Assembly: GCA_002929135.1 (NCBI GenBank)
Contig: PESC01000036.1
Coordinates: 1 to 45,850 of the forward strand
Source: Methylomonas sp.
Lineage (GTDB): Bacteria; Pseudomonadota; Gammaproteobacteria; Methylococcales; Methylomonadaceae
DNA: 45,850 bases
Direction: 5' to 3'
Below, in pieces: positions 36,630 through 45,850 of the stretch. The position numbers and the translations under genes are program-made. Below the pieces are notes generated by a model. That model searched no databases. It was given only the letters and a program-made list of their open reading frames with translations, and was not told the origin of the DNA. Position 1 is the stretch's first letter; each line of letters begins with the position of its first letter.

Positions 36630-38561
36630 TTAACGTTTTCTTGCGAAACCCAGCAACCAGATCAGGCCGCTGCCCAAGAACCATATGGCGGACGGCAAAG
36701 GTACGGGCTTCACGGAGCCGTTTTCGGTGATGAATAATTGGATCGTATCGCCGTAAATGCGGCGCTCGGCGCCCAACAGTTGGTATTGATCGTCCAGAAA
36801 CGGGAAGCTGTAGACCGGAATCAGCTCAAGCAAATCGTAACCGTCATCGCGTTTGTAGAGATTGACTTCCAGGTGACCGTAGTGTTTGCCGCCCGCGATC
36901 AATTGTTCGATGCCGTTGACGATATTCCACACTTCAGGTTCATGCTCATCGGAAGACCATTGGCTGAACGAGTTGTATTGCAGGCGGTTGTTTCCGAATC
37001 CGGGGCTGTTTCTTCTTTCGCCTCTCAAACCATCGCCTGCGGCACCGACATCGTAGTAGTGCACGCCGATGCCATCGCCGTCGTTGTCGACGAAACTTCT
37101 TTCGAACATTTCACTATGACCACTCAGTACCGCCGCGACGCCGAATCGTTCGAACATCGAATGATATGGACGCATCGGTGTGCCGCCCTGGCCTGTGGTT
37201 TGCGCATGATTCATCGGCAACCCATGTTCGCCATCGCTGTAAGGCGCGTGATGAAATTGCACGAAAACGACTTGCCCTTGCTCCCGGGCTTCTTGAAGTT
37301 GGCTGCGCGTCCATTCCCATTGAGTCGAACCGGGATTGAAATCGGATAAGTCATTGCCACCAAACGACTCGTATTGCGCTCTTGTGAAATTATTCTGCGT
37401 GTCGGTTCCGGGGCCGGTATATTCCTGGCCGACCAGCTTCGGGGTTTGACCGGTTCCGCCGTAGTTTTGCGGACGGTCTTCCGGTTCTCCGTTCGAACTG
37501 TCCAGAGTGATGATCGTAACCGGGCCATAATCAACCCGATAATAATTTCCTCGATGATTGGGCGTGCCGTTTTCCGGCATGTCGAAATAGGTTTTGTATT
37601 TTTCACGTCCAAATAGCGGGGCGAATACGTCGTTGCCGAAAGTTGGGTCGTTGAACGCACCGTAACCGCCGTTCAAGGCCCCGAAATTTTCCCAATTACC
37701 CAGCGCCGGAATGATCGCGCGTTTGGTTAGCACGTCGTCGAATGCGCCCGCATTGTGTTTAAAGAACTCGTCCCAGCCCGGCTGATAACCGCCGCCTTGA
37801 ACCAAATCACCCGGCATCACGATAAAGTCGGGATTGCGCGAGTCGACGATGGCAAGATTGTGCTTATACCCTTCGGTTTCGGTGAGTGCGTAACGCAACA
37901 TCTGGTTGGCGCCGCTGCCGCTGGTACCAAATAGCGTTGCCCATTGACTGGAGGACAGGGAAGGACGGTTGCCCGAGGCGATTTCGCCGGGCTGCCATTC
38001 ACGATAGGTGACACGTCCGCGCGGCTCGGTTTCGCTATCGGACATTGCGATGAAGCGGACGTGTGACCAGTCTTGCGCGGTCGGTGCCGTTTTGAATTCA
38101 CGGGTAAACACGCTGCTGCCCTGGGTGACCGTGTAAGTGTAAGTACTGTCGGCTTGCAAGCCCCGAACATCGACGGAGTGCTTGTAGTTCTCGTTCGAGA
38201 ATAGCCATGAGCCTGGGGTCAGGCCAGGGATGGTCTGAGCAAGTTCCGCCTGGGTATATCGCAGATTTGCTTGATGCGATGGCAAGCTGCTGAAAATCAA
38301 TGGGCTTGCCAAACCAGCCCCGTTTATCGTCAGGGAACCACTCTGATCCGTTTCGGTAAACCAGGTGAACAACATGCCATTCGAGCCGGGCTGTTGCAGG
38401 TAGGGCAATATCCGGAAATCATCGAGCGCGAGTGCATTGGGTGCGGCACCGAAACCCATCAGCATCAAGGCGATTGTCGATCCTAAAGCTTTGCGTGAAT
38501 ATCTTTGTGAAACCGAAACGCTGTTCGTGTCGGCCAAAGTGTGTTCTGTATTGTCATTCAT
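36630..38561 (-). CDS. Exported metallophosphoesterase with VPLPS-CTERM sorting tail
   Basis: The 643-residue protein resembles purple acid phosphatases. A fibronectin-like N-terminal domain (about residues 50-160) precedes a calcineurin-type phosphoesterase with metal motifs MSDSE, MPGDLVQGG, LGNWENFG, FVQFHHAPYSDGEH and LSGHSEMFE. The N-terminus has about 25 charged residues and then a signal-like helix (STIALMLMGFGAAPNALA). The C-terminus (620-643) is VPLPS, a hydrophobic helix and ARKR, a sorting tail of the exosortase class. It should be surface-located and release phosphate. A GGAG site precedes the ATG. No sigma-54 promoter was found. Confidence 0.88.
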   Translation of the reverse strand: MNDNTEHTLADTNSVSVSQRYSRKALGSTIALMLMGFGAAPNALALDDFRILPYLQQPGSNGMLFTWFTETDQSGSLTINGAGLASPLIFSSLPSHQANLRYTQAELAQTIPGLTPGSWLFSNENYKHSVDVRGLQADSTYTYTVTQGSSVFTREFKTAPTAQDWSHVRFIAMSDSETEPRGRVTYREWQPGEIASGNRPSLSSSQWATLFGTSGSGANQMLRYALTETEGYKHNLAIVDSRNPDFIVMPGDLVQGGGYQPGWDEFFKHNAGAFDDVLTKRAIIPALGNWENFGALNGGYGAFNDPTFGNDVFAPLFGREKYKTYFDMPENGTPNHRGNYYRVDYGPVTIITLDSSNGEPEDRPQNYGGTGQTPKLVGQEYTGPGTDTQNNFTRAQYESFGGNDLSDFNPGSTQWEWTRSQLQEAREQGQVVFVQFHHAPYSDGEHGLPMNHAQTTGQGGTPMRPYHSMFERFGVAAVLSGHSEMFERSFVDNDGDGIGVHYYDVGAAGDGLRGERRNSPGFGNNRLQYNSFSQWSSDEHEPEVWNIVNGIEQLIAGGKHYGHLEVNLYKRDDGYDLLELIPVYSFPFLDDQYQLLGAERRIYGDTIQLFITENGSVKPVPLPSAIWFLGSGLIWLLGFARKR

Positions 38562-38811
38562 AGGGTGATCTCTCCATAAACCAAATCATGCGGGGCAATG
38601 AGGCTGTGGCGTTTGCAGCCAATTCGGCCTGTTGCCGGAATACGACGGAACGATCGGCAAGTTGAACCGCCGTATGCGAACTTCGTCGCAGAATGGACTG
38701 TAAAATCGAGGTGTGAAAATTCCATTACCGTTCGGCAACGGTTTCGTGAAATGCGGACGACGGGTAAGCTGGAATGTTGGCGTGTGTTGAGCAAATACGC
38801 TCAACAGTAGA

Positions 38812-38838
38812 CTGGTCGAGCAGTGGATGACGGATTGA
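38812..38838 (+). pseudogene. Possible second copy of the extreme cstA 3' end
   Basis: The 27 bases reading LVEQWMTD-stop match the last codons of cstA (LVEQWVRD-stop) at 22 positions, in frame. Too short to be certain on its own. It follows a 7-bp palindrome (GTTGAGC...GCTCAAC, 38786-38805). The gap 38562-38929 otherwise shows no gene I can support. Confidence 0.45.
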
Positions 38839-38929
38839 TGGTATCGGTCAAGCTGTGCCGTACTGGACTTGCCAGGTTGTCAGGGTAAGCTGGTTTTGCC
38901 ATTACCCATTCGTTCGAGGAGGGCTTGCC

Positions 38930-39076
38930 ATGGGGCCATATTACAGAGGTACGTCGCAGGCGACGGGCGCGTTTTTCGATGTTTTTTACCAGCACCCCGC
39001 TTTGATGCTGTTGCTGGTTGCAGGCATGGTGGTTGCCGGTATTTTTTGGTTTCGCCGTCGTCAGCGTGGCGATTAA
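38930..39076 (+). CDS. Small single-pass membrane protein
   Basis: A 48-residue frame with a strong ribosome site (GAGGAGGG at 38916-38923, 6 bases before the ATG). It has a polar start (MGPYYRGTSQATGAFFDVFY), one transmembrane helix (PALMLLLVAGMVVAGIFWF) and a basic end (RRRQRGD), as expected for a real inner-membrane miniprotein with its C-terminus inside. I recognise no family. It faces moeB tail to tail, with a 9-bp inverted repeat (39078-39086 and 39113-39121) between the genes. Confidence 0.6.
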   Translation: MGPYYRGTSQATGAFFDVFYQHPALMLLLVAGMVVAGIFWFRRRQRGD

Positions 39077-39116
39077 CCCTGAAAACGACAGCTTTTTGCG
39101 TAACACCCATCGGTTT

Positions 39117-39869
39117 TCAGGTGTTGCTTCGCCCGCAAGTCGGGCAAGCAGGATTGCGTTTCAGCCGTAGCGTTTGCCATTCCATGGTCAGGCCGTCGAG
39201 TATCAATAGCCGCCCCACCAGCGATTCTCCCACGTCCATCAGCAGTTTCATCGCTTCCAGTGCCTGCACGCTGCCGACGATGCCGGTGATGGGGGCAATC
39301 ACGCCATTACGTGCGCAGTTCTGCAATTCTTCACCCTCGCTCTGATACAGGCAGTTGTAGCACGGGCTGTCGTTGTGCCCGGGCGTGAACACGCTGATCT
39401 GGCCTTCGAAGCGGATGGCTGCGCCGGATACCAGCGGCGTACCGTTTTCGACACAGGCGCGGTTGATTGCAAAACGGCTGGCAAAATTATCACTGCAATC
39501 CAGCACCACATCAGCACCGGCAACCTCGGCATTCAATGTTTCACCTTGCAGCCGCACATTGCGGGCGATGACATCGACCTCCGGGTTGATGTGTTGCAGT
39601 GTGCTTTGGCTTGAAACGGCCTTGTTGATCCCAATATCGGCGGTGCCGTGAGCAATCTGGCGTTGCAGGTTGGTGAGTTCGACATGGTCGTCGTCATACA
39701 GCGTGATGCGGCCCACACCGGCTGCCGCCAGATACATGGCGGCAGGCGAACCAAGCCCGCCTGCACCAATAATCAAGACCTTGGCATTCAATAGTGTCTG
39801 CTGCCCGGCAATATCGACCTGCGGCAACATGATCTGACGGCTGTAACGAAGCAACTGATGATCGTTCAT
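39117..39869 (-). CDS. moeB: MoeB/ThiF-type adenylyltransferase
   Basis: The 250-residue enzyme adenylates the C-terminus of a ubiquitin-like sulphur carrier (MoaD for molybdopterin, or ThiS). The nucleotide loop GAGGLGSP is at about residues 35-42, then LTNLQRQIAHG with the arginine finger, DCSDNFASR, and two zinc pairs, CYNC and CPTC. The ATG at 39869 fits the family; an extension to 39926 does not. It is far more typical of the family than the ThiF-like protein at 16574. No other molybdopterin gene is nearby, so moeB is preferred over thiF without certainty. Confidence 0.88.
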   Translation of the reverse strand: MNDHQLLRYSRQIMLPQVDIAGQQTLLNAKVLIIGAGGLGSPAAMYLAAAGVGRITLYDDDHVELTNLQRQIAHGTADIGINKAVSSQSTLQHINPEVDVIARNVRLQGETLNAEVAGADVVLDCSDNFASRFAINRACVENGTPLVSGAAIRFEGQISVFTPGHNDSPCYNCLYQSEGEELQNCARNGVIAPITGIVGSVQALEAMKLLMDVGESLVGRLLILDGLTMEWQTLRLKRNPACPTCGRSNT

Positions 39870-39912
39870 GATGGCTAAAAAGTTGACTGGACGGCGGATG
39901 ATGCCAAAGAGC

Positions 39913-39940
39913 TTGACAGAGTGCAAAACGCGGATATTAT
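39913..39940 (+). promoter_or_regulatory. groESL promoter
   Basis: TTGACA (39913-39918) and TATTAT (39935-39940) are 16 bases apart. The -10 box directly abuts the CIRCE operator, as in HrcA-controlled operons. The -35 box lies in the region upstream of the moeB start. Confidence 0.75.
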
Positions 39941-39966
39941 TAGCACTCGTTGCTATAGAGTGCTAA
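39940..39966. promoter_or_regulatory. CIRCE operator (HrcA binding site)
   Basis: A perfect consensus TTAGCACTC-N9-GAGTGCTAA lies 50 bases before groES. HrcA bound here would block the promoter and release it on heat stress. Gammaproteobacteria often control groESL by sigma-32 alone, so CIRCE control is worth noting. Confidence 0.97.
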
Positions 39967-40015
39967 TAGCAAGTCATTCCCCACCTTTGTTCACAATTCT
40001 TAAAAGGAGACATCG

Positions 40016-40303
40016 ATGAAAATTCGTCCGTTACATGATCGCATCGTCGTAAAACGTGTTGAGGAAGAAACCAAAACCGCAGGCGGTATCGTATTGCCCG
40101 GTTCCGCAGCAGAAAAGCCCAGCGAAGGCGAAGTGCTGGCCGTCGGTGGTGGCAAACCACTGGATAACGGTCAATTGCGTCCGATGGCTGTCAGCGTTGG
40201 CGACAAAGTATTGTTCGGCAAATACTCGGGCACCGAAGTCAAGATCGATGGCGAGCAGTACATCGTCATGCGCGAAGACGACATCATGGGCATCCTGGGT
40301 TAA
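40016..40303 (+). CDS. groES: Co-chaperonin GroES
   Basis: The 95-residue lid of the GroEL folding chamber. It has the family pattern [18 protein letters not shown], the mobile loop [12 protein letters not shown], and [20 protein letters not shown] strong AAAGGAG site precedes the ATG. It is separated from groEL by 52 bases and shares its CIRCE-controlled promoter. Confidence 0.98.
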   Translation: MKIRPLHDRIVVKRVEEETKTAGGIVLPGSAAEKPSEGEVLAVGGGKPLDNGQLRPMAVSVGDKVLFGKYSGTEVKIDGEQYIVMREDDIMGILG

Positions 40304-40340
40304 TCCGGATCGATTGTTTATATCCCTTTATTCAATTTAA

Positions 40341-41996
<1,656 letters not shown>

Positions 41997-42022
41997 TCAT
42001 CCATCGCGTCTTGCCTCGACCG

Positions 42023-42056
42023 AAAAAAGCCCGGGTAGCAATACCCGGGCTTTTTT
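42023..42056 (+). terminator. groEL intrinsic terminator
   Basis: GCCCGGGTA and TACCCGGGC (42029-42037 and 42042-42050) form a 9-bp stem around GCAA, preceded by six A and followed by six T. It can act on both strands and lies between groEL and the opposing cysH. Confidence 0.95.
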
Positions 42057-42185
42057 ATGTCCGGTCGGTTGTGCCGGAGCAGTGTTTACCCTTCAACAGA
42101 GCTACAGGGCGAACGAAACGAGCGTAAATCAACAGTATTGAGGGTCGGTGACGTGGTGTTTGCGATAACGTCTACATACGGAGAC

Positions 42186-42911
42186 TCAACGAGCCGCTTT
42201 GTTGCCGATATGCAGGCCGCATTCCTTTTTCGTCGCATCTTCCCACCACCAGCGCCCGGCTCTTTCGGGTTGATTGGGCAGAACCGGGCGGGTGCAGGGT
42301 TCGCAACCTATGCTGATGTAGCCGTGGCGGTGCAGGTCGTTGAATGGCACCTGGTAGGCTTCGATGTAATCCCACACCTGCGCCGACGTCCAGTTGAGCA
42401 GCGGATTGAATTTGATCAGCGGTTTGTCGGCGGTGGAAAACCCGGCATCGCGCTGAACTTCAGGAATGTCGCCGCGCGTGTCCTGGCTTTGATCCTTGCG
42501 CTGGCCGGTGATCCAGGCGTCCAGCGTGGCCAGCTTGCGGCGCAGTGGCGCCACTTTGCGGATGCCGCAGCACTCCTGATGGCCGTCGTCATAAAAACTG
42601 AACAGGCCTTTGGCTTTGACTAAGGCTTCGAGTGGCTGGTGATCCGGGCTGAGAATATCGATGGTGATGCCGTAGTGTTTGCGCACCTGATCGATGAAGC
42701 GATAGGTTTCGGCATGCAGCCGCCCGGTGTCCAGCGAAAACACCTGAATATCCTTGCGGATGTGCATCGCCATGTCGATCAACACCACATCTTCGGCGCC
42801 GCTGAACGAAATCGCGATGTTGTCGAAGTGCGTGAGTGCCGTTTTCAGGATGGTGCGCGGGTTCTTGCCGTGCAGTTCGGTTTGCGTCTGGCTGAGGTCG
42901 AATACGGTCAT
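42186..42911 (-). CDS. cysH: Assimilatory adenylyl-sulfate reductase (APS type)
   Basis: The 241-residue enzyme reduces activated sulphate to sulphite. The nucleotide motif SFSGAED is at residues 35-41, and the catalytic KKECGLH at 228-234 carries C231. The cysteines C114-C115 and C203/C206 (GCEPC) form the four-ligand site of a [4Fe-4S] cluster, the mark of enzymes that use APS; E. coli CysH, which uses PAPS, lacks them. The start overlaps the gshA stop by 4 bases, joining sulphate reduction with glutathione synthesis. Confidence 0.93.
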   Translation of the reverse strand: MTVFDLSQTQTELHGKNPRTILKTALTHFDNIAISFSGAEDVVLIDMAMHIRKDIQVFSLDTGRLHAETYRFIDQVRKHYGITIDILSPDHQPLEALVKAKGLFSFYDDGHQECCGIRKVAPLRRKLATLDAWITGQRKDQSQDTRGDIPEVQRDAGFSTADKPLIKFNPLLNWTSAQVWDYIEAYQVPFNDLHRHGYISIGCEPCTRPVLPNQPERAGRWWWEDATKKECGLHIGNKAAR

Positions 42912-44506
42912 GATTGCGAAAAATAACGGGTTAGAAAATCGTCGAATGTCAGCGTGTCGGTGGCTTCGAGCTGCGCCTGTTTCGCCAGGGAGACGCGAGC
43001 CATGTCGTCGAACTGCTGCCGGGTATGTGGATCCAGCGGCTGGTTATTGAAATAGTGTTTGTGCAGCGCCGAGGTGTTGCAGGCAAAACAGCCGAATTCC
43101 TGGCCGTTTTCACGCATGCAGGCCAGAATCCGCGCCGAGGGCGTCAACGACGGATTGTCGATCAGCGCTTGCTGCTGTTGCAGGGCCAGCTGATACGGCT
43201 TGTCCAGACTGCCTTCATCGAGCAGGGCGCAAATGGGTTGCATGGCGTCGAGTATCTGGTGTGCCCAGTCTTGCAGGCGGATGCTCTGGCCTTGTTTGTT
43301 CAGCACCAAGCCGGGCTTGCGGCCCTGATTGGCAACCGTCAACTGGTTGGCGTTGTTGATGTCGAATTCATCGCTGCCTTGTGGCGGGCTGTCGTGCAGT
43401 AGACAATTCAGCAAAAAGGCTTCGATGAAGCGCGCCGTGCTTTCGTCGATGCCGATGGGGTTGAACAGGTTGAGGTCGAGCGAGCGCATCTCGACATACA
43501 ACACGCCGCGCCGCTGCAATGCCAGGGTGGGTTTTTCGCCGGAATAGGCAATCTGCTTGGGCCGCATCGTGCTGTAGAACTCGTTCTCGATTTGCAGGAT
43601 GTTGGCGTTGAGTTGCTGGTAATCGCCATCGACCTTGACGCCGATTTTTTGGTAGTCGGGGTAAGCCGTGTTGATGGCAGCGCCCAGGCTGGCGACGTAA
43701 CCATCCAGCCCGTTGTAATCGATTCTCAGATTTGCCTGGTTTTTGCTTTTGTAGCCGATGTCGCTCATGCGCAGCGAGGTGGCATACGGGTGGTATACGG
43801 TGTGTGCGTCGAATGCTTCGAACTCGGCCATCAAGTGCGGGCGACTATTGAAAAAGGTTTTGCATATCGCGGGCGATGCGCCGAACAGATACAGAATCAG
43901 CCAGCCCTGGCGCTGAAAGTTGCGTATCAGGCCGAAATAACCGTCGGCAATGAATGTGTCCAGCGAGGTATTGGATTGGCCAGCATGGCGATACAGCATG
44001 GGCCACAGCGCCTGCGGTGCCGAATAATTGAAGTGAATGCCGGCAATGGCCTGCATGGTGCGACCATAACGATGCCACAGGCCTTTGCGGTAAACATGCT
44101 TCATCTTGCCGATATTGGAGGTGCCGTATTCGGCGATCGGCACGCTCAAGTCATTATCGATGCCGCACGGCATGCTGGTGGCCAGCAGCATTTCGTCGTT
44201 CAGATGCGGATAGACGAATTGATGAATCTTGTGCATGTAGGCCAGCGTTTGCTTGATATCGGCAAACGGTGGCGTGATGAATTCCAACAAGGCTTCAGAA
44301 TAATCGGTGGTGATATGCGGATGGGTGAGTGCTGAACCCAGAGCTTTGGGGTGCGGGGTTTGCGCAATCGCCCCCTGGGGTGTGATGCGCAGACTTTCCT
44401 TTTCCAGGCCTTTCAACCCCAGTTGCAGCAGATGATGCAGATTATTGTCCAGCAGATAGTTCAGGCGGTCGGGCAGAGGGCTGTTGGTTTTATTCATGGT
44501 GGGCAA
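42908..44506 (-). CDS. gshA: Glutamate-cysteine ligase
   Basis: The 532-residue enzyme makes gamma-glutamylcysteine, the first step of glutathione synthesis. It follows the gammaproteobacterial GshA pattern: [11 protein letters not shown] near residue 37, [44 protein letters not shown] and ILACMREN. A second ATG at codon 4 could be the true start. It is the first gene of the gshA-cysH pair, both using or producing cysteine sulphur. Confidence 0.94.
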   Translation of the reverse strand: MPTMNKTNSPLPDRLNYLLDNNLHHLLQLGLKGLEKESLRITPQGAIAQTPHPKALGSALTHPHITTDYSEALLEFITPPFADIKQTLAYMHKIHQFVYPHLNDEMLLATSMPCGIDNDLSVPIAEYGTSNIGKMKHVYRKGLWHRYGRTMQAIAGIHFNYSAPQALWPMLYRHAGQSNTSLDTFIADGYFGLIRNFQRQGWLILYLFGASPAICKTFFNSRPHLMAEFEAFDAHTVYHPYATSLRMSDIGYKSKNQANLRIDYNGLDGYVASLGAAINTAYPDYQKIGVKVDGDYQQLNANILQIENEFYSTMRPKQIAYSGEKPTLALQRRGVLYVEMRSLDLNLFNPIGIDESTARFIEAFLLNCLLHDSPPQGSDEFDINNANQLTVANQGRKPGLVLNKQGQSIRLQDWAHQILDAMQPICALLDEGSLDKPYQLALQQQQALIDNPSLTPSARILACMRENGQEFGCFACNTSALHKHYFNNQPLDPHTRQQFDDMARVSLAKQAQLEATDTLTFDDFLTRYFSQS

Positions 44507-44539
44507 GATTGGGGTGTGGATCGGTGTTTCGACGTCGCT

Positions 44540-44545
44540 ATTATA
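44540..44545 (-). promoter_or_regulatory. -10 box before gshA
   Basis: TATAAT on the minus strand, about 34 bases upstream of the gshA start, in the gap between divergent genes. No convincing -35 box. Confidence 0.5.
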
Positions 44546-44658
44546 AAGGCTTGCATCAGAAACACAGGATCGCTCCCTGTGCCGCAGCTTCAGCAGCGGG
44601 CCATGCCGAATAAAAGGCGGACGTTATTTTTGACCAAATCCTTGGCTGTCTCTTTCCC

Positions 44659-45780
44659 ATGAAAACGCGCATCACGCCAACTCGAATCGCTATTACGCTC
44701 TTGCTCATCTCGGGCAGTGTTTCGCCCTTGGCCCACAGCAACGATTGGCAAGTGGGCGGCGCTATTGATTTGAGTTACGCCAACGCTTTTCAAAGTGACG
44801 ATCAACTGAGCTTCCGCAGCAAAGCCACCACGATGCGTTTGAATGAATTTAGCCCGAACATGGGCATGTTTTATTTGCAGAAATTGGCTTCGGAGAACTC
44901 GCGTTGGGGCATGGAAATCGGCGGTCACGCCGGTTACGACACCGACGGCCAGATACCGGCTAACGATCGATTGCCCGGCTACAGCATTTTGCGTTACTTG
45001 TCGCGCGCCAACGTGAGTTATCTGGCGCCGGTTGGCAATGGTTTGAGGTTAACCGCAGGGCTGATGAACAGCTTCTTTGGCTTCGAGACCTTGTATGCCA
45101 AAGACAATTTCAATTACAGCCGTTCCTGGTTATCAGATTATTTGCCGTATTTTCTGATTGGAATGGGCGGTCAATATGCCATCAATCCGAACCTGAGCGC
45201 GAGCTTGTATCTGGTTAGCAGCTACGACTATCTGGCGTACCGTAGCGATCAGCCCAAATACGCCGGACAAGTGGCCTGGAACTTCGGCCCCGGCTGGAAG
45301 CTGACCCAGAATGTCTTTGCAGGCCCTGAGCAGCAGCAAACCGACATCGCCAACTGGCGATATTTTTCCAACTCGATTGTGCAATGGTCAGGACAAAAAT
45401 TGACGGTGGCACTGGCCTACGATGTCGGCACCGAACGTGTCGTTCAGGACGCCAACAAACAAGCATTATGGATGGGATCGGCGCTATTCAGCCGGTGGCA
45501 TATCGACGGCCCTTGGAGCGTGGCGTTACGGCCTGAAATTTACTGGGATGGCGATGGCCGTTTGAGCGGCAATCAGCAGTTGATTAAAGCAGTGACGGCG
45601 ACGCTGGAATATAAAATTCGTTGGGATTCGGCATCGTTAGCCTTGCGCAGCGAATATCGCTACGACGATTCGTCGGGTAGCCAGGGCGGATTTTTCAAAT
45701 ACGGCAACCACGACGAATTAATCGCCGGTCAGCACAGCGTATTTCTCTCTTGCCTTTTCGGTTTTGAGCGTTCGTTTTGA
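44659..45780 (+). CDS. Outer-membrane beta-barrel porin, OmpL-like
   Basis: The 373-residue protein has a signal peptide (about residues 1-27) and a mature part of alternating amphipathic strands ending in ERSF, with the C-terminal aromatic residue of outer-membrane barrels. The segment LTAGLMNSFFGFETLYAKDN followed by FNYSRSWL matches the motif of the putative porin-2 (OmpL-like, BBP2) family. The passenger molecule is unknown. It is divergent from gshA. A 7-bp hairpin (45797-45815) after the stop lacks a T-run. Confidence 0.82.
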   Translation: MKTRITPTRIAITLLLISGSVSPLAHSNDWQVGGAIDLSYANAFQSDDQLSFRSKATTMRLNEFSPNMGMFYLQKLASENSRWGMEIGGHAGYDTDGQIPANDRLPGYSILRYLSRANVSYLAPVGNGLRLTAGLMNSFFGFETLYAKDNFNYSRSWLSDYLPYFLIGMGGQYAINPNLSASLYLVSSYDYLAYRSDQPKYAGQVAWNFGPGWKLTQNVFAGPEQQQTDIANWRYFSNSIVQWSGQKLTVALAYDVGTERVVQDANKQALWMGSALFSRWHIDGPWSVALRPEIYWDGDGRLSGNQQLIKAVTATLEYKIRWDSASLALRSEYRYDDSSGSQGGFFKYGNHDELIAGQHSVFLSCLFGFERSF

Positions 45781-45850
45781 TTCAGGCCATAGGCGGTGAT
45801 GTGCGAATCACATCATTCGCGATGGGGTTCCGGCTCAGGTGTATTTGCAG

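Overview
The window looks like a chromosome segment of a gammaproteobacterium, most likely a type I methanotroph of the Methylomonas/Methylobacter kind. The reasons are the close resemblance of RimK, RF2, RecG, SpoT, GshA and GroEL to gammaproteobacterial forms, two proteins with exosortase sorting tails (VPEP and VPLPS types), exosortase-associated acyltransferases, and many palindromic dispersed repeats. The genus is inferred and no marker gene settles it.

Layout. Positions 1-685 hold a terminator and a probable replication origin with DnaA boxes and an AT-rich stretch. They are followed by dnaN, recF, gyrB and the RNase P RNA gene. Next come three overlapping methionine-salvage genes (mtnB, mtnD, mtnC), a rimK-type ligase, a DgkA-type lipid kinase, a corrinoid adenosyltransferase, an NTF2-fold protein and a small membrane protein. 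A signalling pair follows: a receiver domain fused to a KaiB-like domain, and a PAS-GGDEF-EAL protein. Positions 13200-13830 are gene-poor. They contain nested repeats, a small non-autonomous transposable element with an apparent 11-bp target duplication, and the 3' end of a glucokinase gene.

Positions 13870-18510 form an accessory island linked to the PEP-CTERM system: two acyltransferases with an unusual methyltransferase between them, a ThiF/E1-like adenylyltransferase that overlaps tail to tail, and a PEP-CTERM protein with a good sigma-54 promoter. A repeat-rich stretch with a frameshifted small membrane-protein gene follows. The minus strand then carries a housekeeping run, rpoZ-spoT-ridA-recG-ubiC-gamma carbonic anhydrase, and a separate lgt-prfB pair. 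On the plus strand a secreted protein, a DUF2760 protein, an Hsp70 homologue and CstA lie close together, the last three with overlapping start and stop codons. Beyond cstA are two membrane GTPases and a VPLPS-tailed phosphoesterase on the minus strand, with degraded copies of the cstA 3' end around them. The window ends with moeB, CIRCE-controlled groES-groEL, gshA-cysH and an OmpL-like porin.

The least ordinary parts are the receiver-KaiB fusion beside a c-di-GMP enzyme, the acyltransferase/methyltransferase/E1 cassette beside a PEP-CTERM gene, and the GTPase pair set between repeated cstA ends.
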